Positions 45,572 to 54,260 of a stretch of 64,000 bases of DNA are shown piece after piece. Below the pieces are notes generated by a model. It was not told the DNA's origin and ran no database searches. It saw only the letters and a program-made list of their open reading frames with translations. Position numbers and translations under genes: made by a program. The DNA lies in assembly GCF_014698845.1 (NCBI RefSeq), contig NZ_JACJTV010000015.1, positions 62,001 through 126,000 of the forward strand, read 5' to 3'. The stretch comes from Coleofasciculus sp. FACHB-1120 (GTDB lineage: Bacteria; Cyanobacteriota; Cyanobacteriia; Cyanobacteriales; FACHB-T130). Within the stretch, counting starts at the first letter, position 1; each line of letters opens with the position of its first letter.

Positions 45572-47743
45572 ATGGCTAAGCCGGGTCAATCCTCCTTCCG
45601 TCGCATCCTGCTGTCACGCATCTTGCTTTTGAGCGTCCCGGTACTGCTGATGGGGGTGTATGTAACCTACAGAAAAGCACGATCTAGCATACTGGAGACC
45701 GCTCGCCAAAATCTCACCGAAAGTGCAGTGAGAAAAGGAGAGAGCATGAACGAGTCAATTAAAGCCCTCTCTAGCAACTTAGTGACCGCAAGTGAAGCTG
45801 TCGTGCTGCAATCGGGATCGCCCGAAGCTCATCAAAAATTTTTAAACCAACTCGCCCAACAATTACCGACGCAAGTCCAATGCATTCAACTCATCAATGT
45901 GGAGTCGGGAACGATTGCTGCGAGTACGTGTGGAGAGGAACCCATTAGTACGCTAGATGCAAACCAGTGGCCTCAGCAGCAAAACAAATTCCTGTTAGAC
46001 ACTTCCAATGTGCAGGTGAATTCGCTGCTGCCAGGAACTTCCCCGTCCAATTCACCCGTAAAAGAGAATCAACCCAGCCCGAAAAGCCAACTCAAATTAA
46101 TTTTCAGTGCGCCTGTTTATGACAGCACAGGCTCTCTGCGTTATGCCCTGAGTGTCCAATCAGCTCTCTTGAAACAAGAGCGTGCCAAACCAGGATCTCT
46201 AACTGGCTATCCAGTGGTGATTGACCAGGATGGAACCATTTTGGCGCATCCCATTACCCAGCGAGTTGGAAGAAATATTAAGCAGGAAGCAGATGGAGAA
46301 CGACTCGAAACGGTAATGAAAAACGCGATCGCGGGTAGAAATGATTTTCTGCACTTATTTTCTTTCGAGAAAAACGGTGTGGAATTACTCGCAGGGTATA
46401 CCCCGATTCCCAGCCCGATTAGCAACCAGCCGAATCGCCAATGGGTTATTTTCGCGGTTACTCGCTTAGATAGTGCCCTATCAGGTCTAAAAGAAATTCG
46501 ACAGGTGCTAGTGAATCTGACATTTGGATTAATCGCCGCTAGCCTACTGGCAACGCTGTATATCTCTCGCGAACTGGCGCTGCCATTGGAGAAATTGAGA
46601 GACTACGCTGGGTCAAAAGGACACTTTCACTCTACAGATCCGGTTCCTCACAACTTCAAAATTCGGGAATTCAATCAATTATCGGAAGCACTCGATAATA
46701 TGGTGGAGCGACTGAAAGCGTGGGCAGAAGAAATCGAAACAGCCTGGAAAGAAGCACAAGCAGCAAATCAGTTGAAAAATGAGTTTCTAGCAAATACTTC
46801 CCACGAATTAAGAACTCCCTTAAATGCAATCATTGGTTGCATTCGCCTAGTACGAGATGACTGCTGCGATGACCGCGAAGAAGAGATGGATTTCTTGCAG
46901 CGAGCGGATGATGCAGCAATTCACCTCCTAGGAATCATTAATGACGTTCTGGATATTGCCAAAATTGAAGCCGGTAAGCTTTCCGTCGTCCTAGAGCCAG
47001 TCGATCTGCGAAAGTTGCTTAAGGAAGTCATTGATTTACAGGCTGTTTCGATTCAGCAAAAAGGTTTGCAGTTTAATACCCCAAATTTGCCAGAATCAAT
47101 TTGTGTCCGTACTGACCCTGCAAAACTCAAGCAGGTGCTGCTAAATGTGGTTGGCAACGCGGCTAAATTTACTGAAAAAGGCAGTATCACGATTACCACT
47201 CGCATAGAGACCAGTCATGGCAAAGAACAGGCAGTGGGTAGTTCTATCCCGCCTAGCTCCCATGCATCGAATGGGGTCACTCAAGCCGCGACAGTGAGTA
47301 ATGAAGAAAAAACAAAAATCCAGGCTGCGGCATCTATGGGCAATGGGCAAGAAGTCAGAGAAGAATCTGCCTCTAGCGTCTCGAATGGAGCTTCTAACCT
47401 TTCTCAAACTCTTCTGGCAGGAACTGGGAACTCTCTCAAAGAGCGTCTCGTGCCTTCTGCTCGTGTTGTAGTAACCGTTCACGATACGGGGATTGGCATT
47501 GACCCGCATCAACAGCACAAACTCTTTCGCCCCTTTGTGATGATTGATGGCACGACGACCCGAAAATTTGGCGGTACAGGTCTGGGGCTAGCGATTTCTC
47601 GGAATTTAATGGGACTGATGGGAGGTAGCATTACGCTATCGAGTGCGGGAGCTGGTCTGGGCACGACCGTGGAGATTGCTGTGCCGATGATTGATAGTTC
47701 GGTGTTGCCAACTCTTGAGTCTTCTAATGCGTCAAAAAATTAA
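45572..47743 (+). CDS. Cache-domain sensor histidine kinase
   Basis: 723 residues. A first transmembrane helix (ILLLSVPVLLMGVYVTY) and a second near residue 325 (VLVNLTFGLIAASLLATLYI) flank an extracytoplasmic double-Cache-like sensor domain (DQDGTILAHPITQRVGRNI). A HAMP-like linker and coiled coil lead to HisKA (NTSHELRTPLNAI) and HATPase_c (VLLNVVGNAAKFTEKG, HDTGIGI, KFGGTGLGLAI). Between the N and G1 boxes is a Ser/Ala-rich insert of ~75 residues (QAVGSSIPPSSHASNG...SVSNGASNL) that is unusual for the ATPase fold. No response regulator gene is adjacent, so it is an orphan kinase here. Confidence 0.94.
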   Translation: MAKPGQSSFRRILLSRILLLSVPVLLMGVYVTYRKARSSILETARQNLTESAVRKGESMNESIKALSSNLVTASEAVVLQSGSPEAHQKFLNQLAQQLPTQVQCIQLINVESGTIAASTCGEEPISTLDANQWPQQQNKFLLDTSNVQVNSLLPGTSPSNSPVKENQPSPKSQLKLIFSAPVYDSTGSLRYALSVQSALLKQERAKPGSLTGYPVVIDQDGTILAHPITQRVGRNIKQEADGERLETVMKNAIAGRNDFLHLFSFEKNGVELLAGYTPIPSPISNQPNRQWVIFAVTRLDSALSGLKEIRQVLVNLTFGLIAASLLATLYISRELALPLEKLRDYAGSKGHFHSTDPVPHNFKIREFNQLSEALDNMVERLKAWAEEIETAWKEAQAANQLKNEFLANTSHELRTPLNAIIGCIRLVRDDCCDDREEEMDFLQRADDAAIHLLGIINDVLDIAKIEAGKLSVVLEPVDLRKLLKEVIDLQAVSIQQKGLQFNTPNLPESICVRTDPAKLKQVLLNVVGNAAKFTEKGSITITTRIETSHGKEQAVGSSIPPSSHASNGVTQAATVSNEEKTKIQAAASMGNGQEVREESASSVSNGASNLSQTLLAGTGNSLKERLVPSARVVVTVHDTGIGIDPHQQHKLFRPFVMIDGTTTRKFGGTGLGLAISRNLMGLMGGSITLSSAGAGLGTTVEIAVPMIDSSVLPTLESSNASKN

Positions 47744-47780
47744 AATTAGGCTTCTGTTCACTACGAAATAGAACCCCTTC

Positions 47781-47843
47781 CCCGTCAACGATGCATCTAT
47801 CCCAAAACCTACGGAATGTGGGATCGATGCGTCGTTGACCGGG
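47781..47843. terminator. Long hairpin between the convergent kinase and oxidoreductase genes
   Basis: CCCGTCAACGATGCAT and ATGCGTCGTTGACCGGG pair over about 20 bp, extending inward through ATCCCA/TGGGAT. Lying between two converging genes, it can serve as a bidirectional transcription stop. The length is more like a dispersed repeat than a simple terminator. Confidence 0.65.
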
Positions 47844-47892
47844 AGAAGTAAAAGTTCGCCCTCGCCTTGAAAGAGGAAAAATTGAAGAATCT

Positions 47893-48972
47893 TTAATTTT
47901 TTATTGACTGGGGAACTGTAATCGTAAGCCCTCCCTGTTGTAAAGATTCGCTCAGACATCTAAGAATCTGTACCAGCTGGGCACCCACCCATCCCGAAGA
48001 AATCTCTGAAGATTGGTTTTGGTGGATACAGCTCAAAAAGCGATCGCAAACTCGCCCTAAAGGTTCGCCTGGTTCTATGTTCAATACTTCCTGGCTTTGA
48101 TTGACGGGAGTATAAGGGCCAGCACTGGTATTTTCAAAGCGTCCATGCTGAATGGTTAGCGGTGCTGCTTGTAACTCATCAAAAATCAAGGTTCCCTCAC
48201 TCCCGACGACGCACAGGCGACGCTGTTTATCAGGATTCAACCAGCACAGATGAATGAAGGCTTGAAAGCCACTGGGGTAGGTGAGTGTCGCCCAAACAAG
48301 GTCTCTTAAAGGATGAAGAATCTGGGGTGAGGGAGGAGTGTGAGAATTGACTTCATCTTTCATTCTGGCTTCTTGGTGCAAAAAGACGGTGCCGCTAGCT
48401 TGCACCTGAGTTGGCGTTGCCTGAAGCCAATTGTTGAAAATATTAATGTCGTGGATGGCTAAGTCCCAGAGTGCGTCAACATCCTGGCGCACAGGGCTTA
48501 AGTGGGTACGGGTGGCGTAGCCATAGCGCAAATCTCCGAGAATTCCAGATTGGATTGCGGTTTTGCCGCGTTCAACTGCTGGGTGAAACAAATAGGTGTG
48601 GTCTACGAAGAGTTGCCGGTGTTGTTGTTCTGCTAATCGGCACAGCTCCAAGGATTCAGCCGGATCGAGGGTGAGAGGTTTTTCTGATAAGACATGATAG
48701 CCTTGCCGGAGAGCATCGGCGATCAAGGTGTAGTGCGTCGTGGCTGGGGTCGCGATCGCAACTGCCTCGACTTCCGACATCTGCTGCACCTGAGACCATT
48801 CGGTTGTTAACAGCACGCTATCATCTAGCTTAAACCGCTCTCGAAGTGCCTCCAGGCGCTCCAGGTTCGGGTCCAAGACCGCGACCAGGCGGGATTGAGG
48901 ATGCTCTAGAAAATTCCGCACTAGATGTACACCCCAGCGCCCAGCCCCCAACACAGCAATTCCAGTTTTCAT
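47893..48972 (-). CDS. Gfo/Idh/MocA-family NAD(P)-dependent oxidoreductase
   Basis: 359 residues. The N-terminal Rossmann motif is VLGAGRWGVHLVRNF, followed by VAIATPATTHY and the family signature GYHVLSEKPLTLD (the EKP lysine). A second alpha/beta domain holds HDINIFNNWL, with the usual catalytic-type histidine. Substrate unknown; relatives act on sugars or on wall and LPS precursors. A stretch MKDEVNSHTPPSPQILHP in the second domain seems to be a translated dispersed repeat. Downstream on the minus strand is the convergent hairpin. Confidence 0.9.
   Translation of the reverse strand: MKTGIAVLGAGRWGVHLVRNFLEHPQSRLVAVLDPNLERLEALRERFKLDDSVLLTTEWSQVQQMSEVEAVAIATPATTHYTLIADALRQGYHVLSEKPLTLDPAESLELCRLAEQQHRQLFVDHTYLFHPAVERGKTAIQSGILGDLRYGYATRTHLSPVRQDVDALWDLAIHDINIFNNWLQATPTQVQASGTVFLHQEARMKDEVNSHTPPSPQILHPLRDLVWATLTYPSGFQAFIHLCWLNPDKQRRLCVVGSEGTLIFDELQAAPLTIQHGRFENTSAGPYTPVNQSQEVLNIEPGEPLGRVCDRFLSCIHQNQSSEISSGWVGAQLVQILRCLSESLQQGGLTITVPQSIKN
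48308..48364 (-). repeat. Dispersed repeat read in frame inside the oxidoreductase gene
   Basis: On the minus strand it begins ATGAAAGATGAAGTC and ends CAGATTCTTCATCCTTT, the same ends as the copy in the Hsp70-like gene (13213-13275). It encodes MKDEVNSHTPPSPQILHP. The middle differs between copies. Confidence 0.5.
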
Positions 48973-49061
48973 CGTCGTTTATTGTTCGTTGTTCATTGAA
49001 GACTGGCTAATTGTTCTTTGTCATTCGCCATTAACCAGTCTTCAATTAGCCATGAACTAGG

Positions 49062-49769
49062 CTAATTGCTAATGGCTAAAAAAGCTTCCCTTGCCGCAGC
49101 TTGTTCAGCAGCTTTTTTAGAATGTCCCTTGCCTTGACCCAATCGACGCCCTTGCAGCCAAACCTCGGCGGTAAAACGCTCAGGATCGCCGTGAAATCGT
49201 CTGGTTTCCGTGACGCGATATTCTGGCAGCATTTGGTGATGACCTTGCGTCCATTCTTGGAGGGCGTCTTTGTAATTTTGGTAGGCTGGGTCAGTCCGAA
49301 TTTCGGATGCCAGTTTTTTAAAGTGAGAATCTAGCCAAGGACGCACCAGTTCTAAGGTATGCGTACTTAGGTAAAGGGCACCCAACACCGCTTCAAAGGC
49401 GTCTGCTAACCGCGAGGTAAGACCTGCTTTGTCACCTGCTGCACTTTCAGAAATTAACAAGTAGCGATCCAGTCCGTAACTATCTGCAATCCCAGCTAAG
49501 GTGCGATCGCTCACCAGCACTTTCCGAATTGCCGAAAATTCACCCACAGAACAATCAGGATACACTTCCCATAAAAATTCAGACGCCGCCATCCGCACTA
49601 CCGCATCCCCTAGGAACTCCAATTGCTCATAGTTCGCTGTTGTCGAAATTGTGGGGTGGGTGAGCGCTAAGTCGAGGAGTGACCACTGCACTGGTACCTG
49701 CTGTGGAAGCCCTAACTTTTGGATCAGACTTTGCAGCTGCTTTTGACGAGGAGGATAGCTGAGATTCAT
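49062..49769 (-). CDS. rnc: Ribonuclease III
   Basis: 235 residues. The catalytic domain has the signature NYEQLEFLGDAVV and a second acidic cluster (SRLADAFEAVLGALYL). The C-terminal double-stranded RNA-binding domain is YKDALQEWTQGHHQMLPEYRV...GKGHSKKAAEQAAAREAFLAI. It cuts double-stranded RNA, including rRNA precursors, and works as a dimer. The ATG at 49769 overlaps the DICT-GAF gene by 143 bp; the N-terminal residues MNLSYPPRQKQLQSLIQKLG look normal for the family, so the overlap lies in the other gene's tail. Confidence 0.95.
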   Translation of the reverse strand: MNLSYPPRQKQLQSLIQKLGLPQQVPVQWSLLDLALTHPTISTTANYEQLEFLGDAVVRMAASEFLWEVYPDCSVGEFSAIRKVLVSDRTLAGIADSYGLDRYLLISESAAGDKAGLTSRLADAFEAVLGALYLSTHTLELVRPWLDSHFKKLASEIRTDPAYQNYKDALQEWTQGHHQMLPEYRVTETRRFHGDPERFTAEVWLQGRRLGQGKGHSKKAAEQAAAREAFLAISN

Positions 49770-51036
49770 TAGAATGCGTTGGACTTAGGGGAACCCCAAT
49801 CATTGTTGCCACATCACTAAACAGTGCCTCGACCTGAGCCATCAGTTCTCGTTGAATCGGTAAGAGGTGAACTTCTTCCCGGAGTTTTTGCTGCAAATCA
49901 CGCAGGCGAGCGATGGGTTGACGCAACTTGGAGATTGTCTGCTCTAAGTGTTTGGCACGTCTGAGTTGTAACACGATATCACCGCTGAGCTGGGTCTTCT
50001 GTTCGATAAGTACCGCCAGCATTTTAGCGATCGCCATCACAGTCTGACCGTCTTCCTCAGTCCATTGCTTCGGCTCTCTACCACCAACAGTCACGACACC
50101 GTAAACGCGACGACGGCCTTGCAGTGGTGCTGCCATTAGCGTTTGAGCTGTAGGCATCAGGGGTTCCATCAAACCATTCTGGCGCACATCCTCAACATAA
50201 ATCAATCTACCCTCACTGATTGCTTTGCCGCTAGCTCCATCGCTAATGCCGACAATTGGTTTATTGGTGCTGATGTTTCCTGCTGCGGAAACCACCATAA
50301 AGTTGTCATTGTTCAAGTTGAGGGCGATGACGGCATCGGCGGCACCAAAATTGGTAAATAATATCTGCACCGCATCTCGCAATATACAAGGCAAAGGTTG
50401 ATACTGCGACAGCGCGGTGGCAAATTTATGCAAGGTAGAAAGCTGCACCCAACGGCGGTGACTCGTGAGTTCGGATTCTTTGAGCCGTCCCAGCAGGCGT
50501 CCATTAATTTCGGCAATGTGGGCACTTTGCTGAACGTAGTTTCGCTTTCGGATCGGCTGGTAAAACGTCCCCATGACTTGGGACATCAGCAATGAAACCC
50601 GCCCCACTACCTCTTCATCGTAAGACCACAGCCCATCAAAGCTTTGATTACTAGTGTTGCGTTCTGATCCTTCCACTGCTTGAGTCAATACCGCTGTCCA
50701 GAAATCGGGGGTATCAACCAGCCAAAACCGTTCCCTGGACAAGGCTGAGTTAGGCTCAAGCCCAATAAATTCGATTCCCGGAATTTCGGGGGGATGAACG
50801 TCGGGAACACCAAAGATAAATACCCGCCGACATACCTCACCTAGGTAACTATATCGACGGAGATGTTCGAGGAAGTGAGAGAAACGCTGGAAGCCAGCAA
50901 ACAAATCAACCGGAAGTTTGTGGTTGAGTAACTGATCTTCAAGCAGATCGCCGATAACGTTCATCGTTGCGATCGTGTGAATACCCCGCAATTCTTGGTA
51001 TTGGTTCGCAATCGAGCGGAACAATGATATGTCCAC
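49627..51036 (-). CDS. DICT-GAF sensory protein
   Basis: 469 residues. The N-terminal ~150 residues resemble a DICT sensory domain (SLFRSIANQYQELRGIHTI, RVFIFGVPDV, RFWLVDTPDF). A GAF domain follows (~200-350: LPCILRDAVQILFTNFGAADAVI, LMAAPLQGRRRVYGVVTVGG). Then comes a helical segment (LEQTISKLRQPIARLRDLQQKLREEV) and a Ser/Ala-rich tail of ~48 residues that overlaps rnc. DICT domains are associated with diguanylate cyclases and two-component systems, sometimes light- or redox-linked; here no output domain is present, so it may be a partner in a complex. It is co-directional with rnc and probably co-transcribed. Confidence 0.86.
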   Translation of the reverse strand: MDISLFRSIANQYQELRGIHTIATMNVIGDLLEDQLLNHKLPVDLFAGFQRFSHFLEHLRRYSYLGEVCRRVFIFGVPDVHPPEIPGIEFIGLEPNSALSRERFWLVDTPDFWTAVLTQAVEGSERNTSNQSFDGLWSYDEEVVGRVSLLMSQVMGTFYQPIRKRNYVQQSAHIAEINGRLLGRLKESELTSHRRWVQLSTLHKFATALSQYQPLPCILRDAVQILFTNFGAADAVIALNLNNDNFMVVSAAGNISTNKPIVGISDGASGKAISEGRLIYVEDVRQNGLMEPLMPTAQTLMAAPLQGRRRVYGVVTVGGREPKQWTEEDGQTVMAIAKMLAVLIEQKTQLSGDIVLQLRRAKHLEQTISKLRQPIARLRDLQQKLREEVHLLPIQRELMAQVEALFSDVATMIGVPLSPTHSNESQLSSSSKAAAKSDPKVRASTAGTSAVVTPRLSAHPPHNFDNSEL

Positions 51037-51473
51037 TAAGCCACCCTGACTAACAAGAGTTCAAAATCGTGTAAATATCGCTTCTGGCAGACAGATTACC
51101 GCTAAATGTTACGGGTGGCTATGCGAAATTTCTTGAAGTCTTGACTTTTGTACCTGCATCAAGAGAAAAACGAGTTCATTTTTAGATGAACTTGCGTCAC
51201 TGAATATATAAATTTAGATTGATTTATCCTGCGAAAGTGATTACTTTTTGAGCCGATCATTCTGCCATTCTCTGCAAGACGATGGCGATCGCGCTGACAA
51301 CAACGCTTCGCTGAGACTGTAGTGAAATCGATTTGCTGGGTAGACTCGATTGGCGATCGCTCAGTTTACCTAATTCTTTCAGATTCTTTCAGACGCCAGT
51401 TGACCTAGAGAGTCTCTCAACCTAGACTCACCCTCGGCTCTCTAGCTCTTGTGAATAACCGTTAAGCGATTAA
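51037..51473. other. Intergenic region between the DICT-GAF gene and rnpB
   Basis: 437 bp with two HIP1-like sites. It should carry the promoter of the DICT-GAF gene. No gene or strong hairpin is seen. Confidence 0.45.
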
Positions 51474-51886
51474 GGGAGAGAGTCGGTCATAAGCCGGGTT
51501 CTGTTCTCCACAGCAGCACTGCTGCTGGAAGGGTGGTTATCTATCTGGGACGCCTGTTACCAGACGCCTCAAGCGGTTTTAAAACGGAATCGGAAAAAGA
51601 CCAACCGTGATTCCCTACCTTGCTCCCAACCGGGGTTTACCGAGCCAGCGCCTCTCGACGCTGCTGGTGCGCTCTTACCGCACCTTTGCACCCTTACCGA
51701 GACAATTAAAAATTATTCATTTTGCATTTTTAATTTTTAATTTTCCCGGCGGTATCTTTCTGTGGCACTATCCTCACGGTCGCCCGCACTGGGCGTTACC
51801 CAGCAAGTCTGGTCTTTCGGGAGCCCGGACTTTCCTCAGACTCACACGAACGGCAAATCTGCAACCACCTGCGCCTACTCTCTCCC
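51474..51886 (-). ncRNA. rnpB: RNase P RNA (M1-type, cyanobacterial)
   Basis: About 413 nt on the minus strand, from GGGAGAGAGTAGGCGC (5' end) to GACTCTCTCCC (3' end), which pair to form helix P1. Conserved segments include GAGGAAAGTCCGGGCTCC, AGGATAGTGCCACAG, GGTAAGGGTGCAAAGGTGC, GGTAAGAGCGCACCAGC and the 3' element ACAGAACCCGGCTTAT. This is the catalytic RNA that matures tRNA 5' ends. The P12 arm holds an AT-rich palindromic repeat (51704-51744), as described for other cyanobacteria with tandem repeats in that helix. Ends are judged by helix P1 and are accurate to a few bases. Confidence 0.97.
51704..51744 (-). repeat. AT-rich palindromic repeat forming helix P12 of RNase P RNA
   Basis: AATTAAAAATTATTCATTTT and TGCATTTTTAATTTTTAATT form most of the stem of P12. 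Similar AT-rich stretches with TTTTTAATTTTTAATT lie at 35137-35171 and 54395-54422. Confidence 0.75.
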
Positions 51887-52057
51887 GTTCTTCAGTGTGG
51901 CATATTCAAGAGCCTTAGAGAGCGAATTCTCGCGTTTGAATTCTCACTTTGCCGATGGAGTTTCCAGGAAAAATTGAAGACCCCCGCCTAAATTTCGATT
52001 ATCCTGAATAAAGGGAATGATTTACGTAACTTAATAATTCTGCTGGTTACTGGACTT

Positions 52058-52936
52058 ATGAGATGCATCATCAACCGCCGCGCTCAGTTTTCGGCGAGCC
52101 ACCGTTATTGGCTGCCAGAACTGAGTCAAGCGGAGAATACACAAGCGTTTGGTCGCTGCACTCAATCGCCCGGACACGGACACAACTACGTTTTGTTTGT
52201 CTCTCTTGCCGGGGATCTGGATGAGTATGGCATGGTGCAAAACTTGTCGGAAGTCAAACGGGTGATTAAACAGGAAGTCACCAGCCAGCTAGACTTCTGT
52301 TATCTCAACGATGTTTGGTCAGAATTTCAACAAACCCTGCCCACTACAGAAAACATCGCGCGGGTGATTTGGCAACGTCTGGCACCCCACTTACCGCTGG
52401 TAAATATTCAATTATTTGAACATCCCGAACTCTGGGCTGACTATCAAGGAAACGGAATGGAAGCGTATCTGACAATTGGTACCCACTTTAGCGCCGCTCA
52501 CAGACTGGCTCATCCGAACCTGAGCTACGAAGAAAACTGCGAGATTTATGGCAAATGCGCTCGTCCCAACGGTCACGGGCACAACTACCATTTGGAAGTA
52601 ACAGTTCAAGGCGAAATTGATCCGCGCACGGGCATGGTTGTGGATTTAGGAGCCTTAAATAAGGTCGTGGAAGATTATGTACTTGAGCCGTTTGACCATA
52701 CTTTCCTGAACAAGGATATCGCCTATTTTGCCCAAGTTGTTCCTACGGCTGAGAATATTGCCATTCATATCCGAAATCTTTTGCAAGAGCCTATCCGGGA
52801 ACTGGGAGCAAAGTTGCATAAGGTCAAACTGGTTGAAAGTCCAAATAATTCGTGTGAAGTGTACTGTACCGAAACCGTTCAAGACTCAGTGGGAATTCAA
52901 GAGAGCGATCGCACTCTAATGCCTGTATCTCCTTGA
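52058..52936 (+). CDS. Tandem-duplicated 6-pyruvoyltetrahydropterin synthase/QueD-family protein
   Basis: 292 residues made of two related halves. The first has FSASHRYWLPEL and GRCTQSPGHGHNY, the second FSAAHRLAHPNL and GKCARPNGHGHNY. Both halves keep the zinc-binding histidines and a cysteine six residues before HGHN, so both may be active. They also share later segments (LPTTENIARVIW and VPTAENIAIHI). In bacteria QueD makes 6-carboxytetrahydropterin in the queuosine pathway, and PTPS enzymes act in pterin synthesis; cyanobacteria also make pterin glycosides. Which product this enzyme makes is not known. The C-terminal ~25 residues lack family features. Confidence 0.93.
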   Translation: MRCIINRRAQFSASHRYWLPELSQAENTQAFGRCTQSPGHGHNYVLFVSLAGDLDEYGMVQNLSEVKRVIKQEVTSQLDFCYLNDVWSEFQQTLPTTENIARVIWQRLAPHLPLVNIQLFEHPELWADYQGNGMEAYLTIGTHFSAAHRLAHPNLSYEENCEIYGKCARPNGHGHNYHLEVTVQGEIDPRTGMVVDLGALNKVVEDYVLEPFDHTFLNKDIAYFAQVVPTAENIAIHIRNLLQEPIRELGAKLHKVKLVESPNNSCEVYCTETVQDSVGIQESDRTLMPVSP

Positions 52937-53201
52937 AGTTTTAGTTGGGAGACGCAAATTGTTAGGGAATGCTGGGAACAAACCCGCTAGCAATTTGCGT
53001 CTACTGAAGTCCTAAGCAGCATTCGTCCAGTGGCAAGCAGGGGTGGCATTCCAACACTTGGCTCGATAACTTGTAAAATTTTTTGAAAAATTTATTCAAA
53101 GCATAGAAGGTTAACAAGCTGATCCGGGAACACTAAAAAGAGATGACCTAGCTTTATACCGAAAGTCGGTGCTAAGCGAATCAAGGTGTTAAGAAAAATA
53201 T

Positions 53202-54260
53202 ATGGATCGCCGCGTTAACCATCACAACAGCCAGCATGAGGGCGACCTACCTGAGGAGGAACGCATCACCGTGGTTCCTCCTACAGAGATTAGCGCTCAT
53301 CGCCAATATGTGCCAACAATCGATAATTATACGAAGGGAGAAGCTGACCGACTGCTGGAGCAAGGTGCCCAGCAGCACCAAAATGGTCAATTTGAGGCGT
53401 CGCGACTCTCTTTTCATCAAGCCCTCACAGTCTACTACGAACTTCAAGACCAGAGAGGAGCAGGAAGAACTCTTGGCAATTTGGGGCTAGTCTACTATGC
53501 CTTAGGAAATTTTGCCAAAGCGGTTGAGTATTCTGAGCAAAGTTTAGCGATCGCTCAAAGTATCAAAGATCAGCGATTGGAAAGTCAGGCGCTGGGAAAT
53601 ATCGGCAATTCCTACCGTCACTTAGGCAACCATGCCAAAGCCATTGAGTTTCAGCAACAAAGTCTGCTAGTCGTGCGGGAACTGAAAGACTTGAGTGCAG
53701 AGGTGGCGGCGCTGAACAATCTTGGACTGGCTTACAAGGCACTGGGAGACTACTCAGCAGCGATTGAATACCAGCATCAGAGTTTGATCGTCGCGCGGGA
53801 TCTTCAAGATCAGGAGGCAGAGGGTCAGATCCTGAGAAATTTGGGAAATGCTTGCTACGCTCTGGGAGACTATGTCAAAGCGATCGCTTACTATAAGCAG
53901 CGTTTAGCACTCGTGCAGCAGACGGGAGATCACCGCATTGAGGTACAGATTCTGAGAAATCTGGGGAATGCTTGCTACGCAATCGGGGACTACTCGGCAG
54001 CAATTGGCTACGGAGAGCAACGCCTAGCGATCGCTTCGGAAACTGATGACCTCCGCTCCCAAGAGCAGGCACTTTCGCATTTAGGAGTGGCTTACGAGGC
54101 ATTGAGCAACTACGCTAAAGCAATTGAGTATTACGAACAACGCTTGAGGATAGCGCGAACCCTCCAAGACAGCCGAGTAGAAGGGCAGGCTTTGGGAAGT
54201 CTCCGAGTGGCTTGCTATGCTTTGGGCGATTACGCCAAAGTGATGGAGTACGACCAGTAG
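53202..54260 (+). CDS. TPR-repeat protein (LGN/Kinesin-light-chain type)
   Basis: 352 residues. A ~45-residue polar N-terminus is followed by seven or eight 40-residue TPR units of the kind ALxNLGxAYxALGDYxxAIEYxxQxLxIA. No signal peptide or membrane segment is seen. Such arrays mediate protein-protein contacts and are abundant in large cyanobacterial genomes, often fused to CHAT or kinase domains; here no partner domain is fused. The frame ends abruptly at AKVMEYDQ where the repeat pattern predicts more (QSLxIA), so it may be truncated by a nonsense change at 54258-54260. Confidence 0.9.
   Translation: MDRRVNHHNSQHEGDLPEEERITVVPPTEISAHRQYVPTIDNYTKGEADRLLEQGAQQHQNGQFEASRLSFHQALTVYYELQDQRGAGRTLGNLGLVYYALGNFAKAVEYSEQSLAIAQSIKDQRLESQALGNIGNSYRHLGNHAKAIEFQQQSLLVVRELKDLSAEVAALNNLGLAYKALGDYSAAIEYQHQSLIVARDLQDQEAEGQILRNLGNACYALGDYVKAIAYYKQRLALVQQTGDHRIEVQILRNLGNACYAIGDYSAAIGYGEQRLAIASETDDLRSQEQALSHLGVAYEALSNYAKAIEYYEQRLRIARTLQDSRVEGQALGSLRVACYALGDYAKVMEYDQ

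Noticed and set aside
51607-51918. 103- and 71-residue frames on the plus strand
   Set aside because: They lie antisense to rnpB and its 5' flank; the RNA gene explains the conservation.
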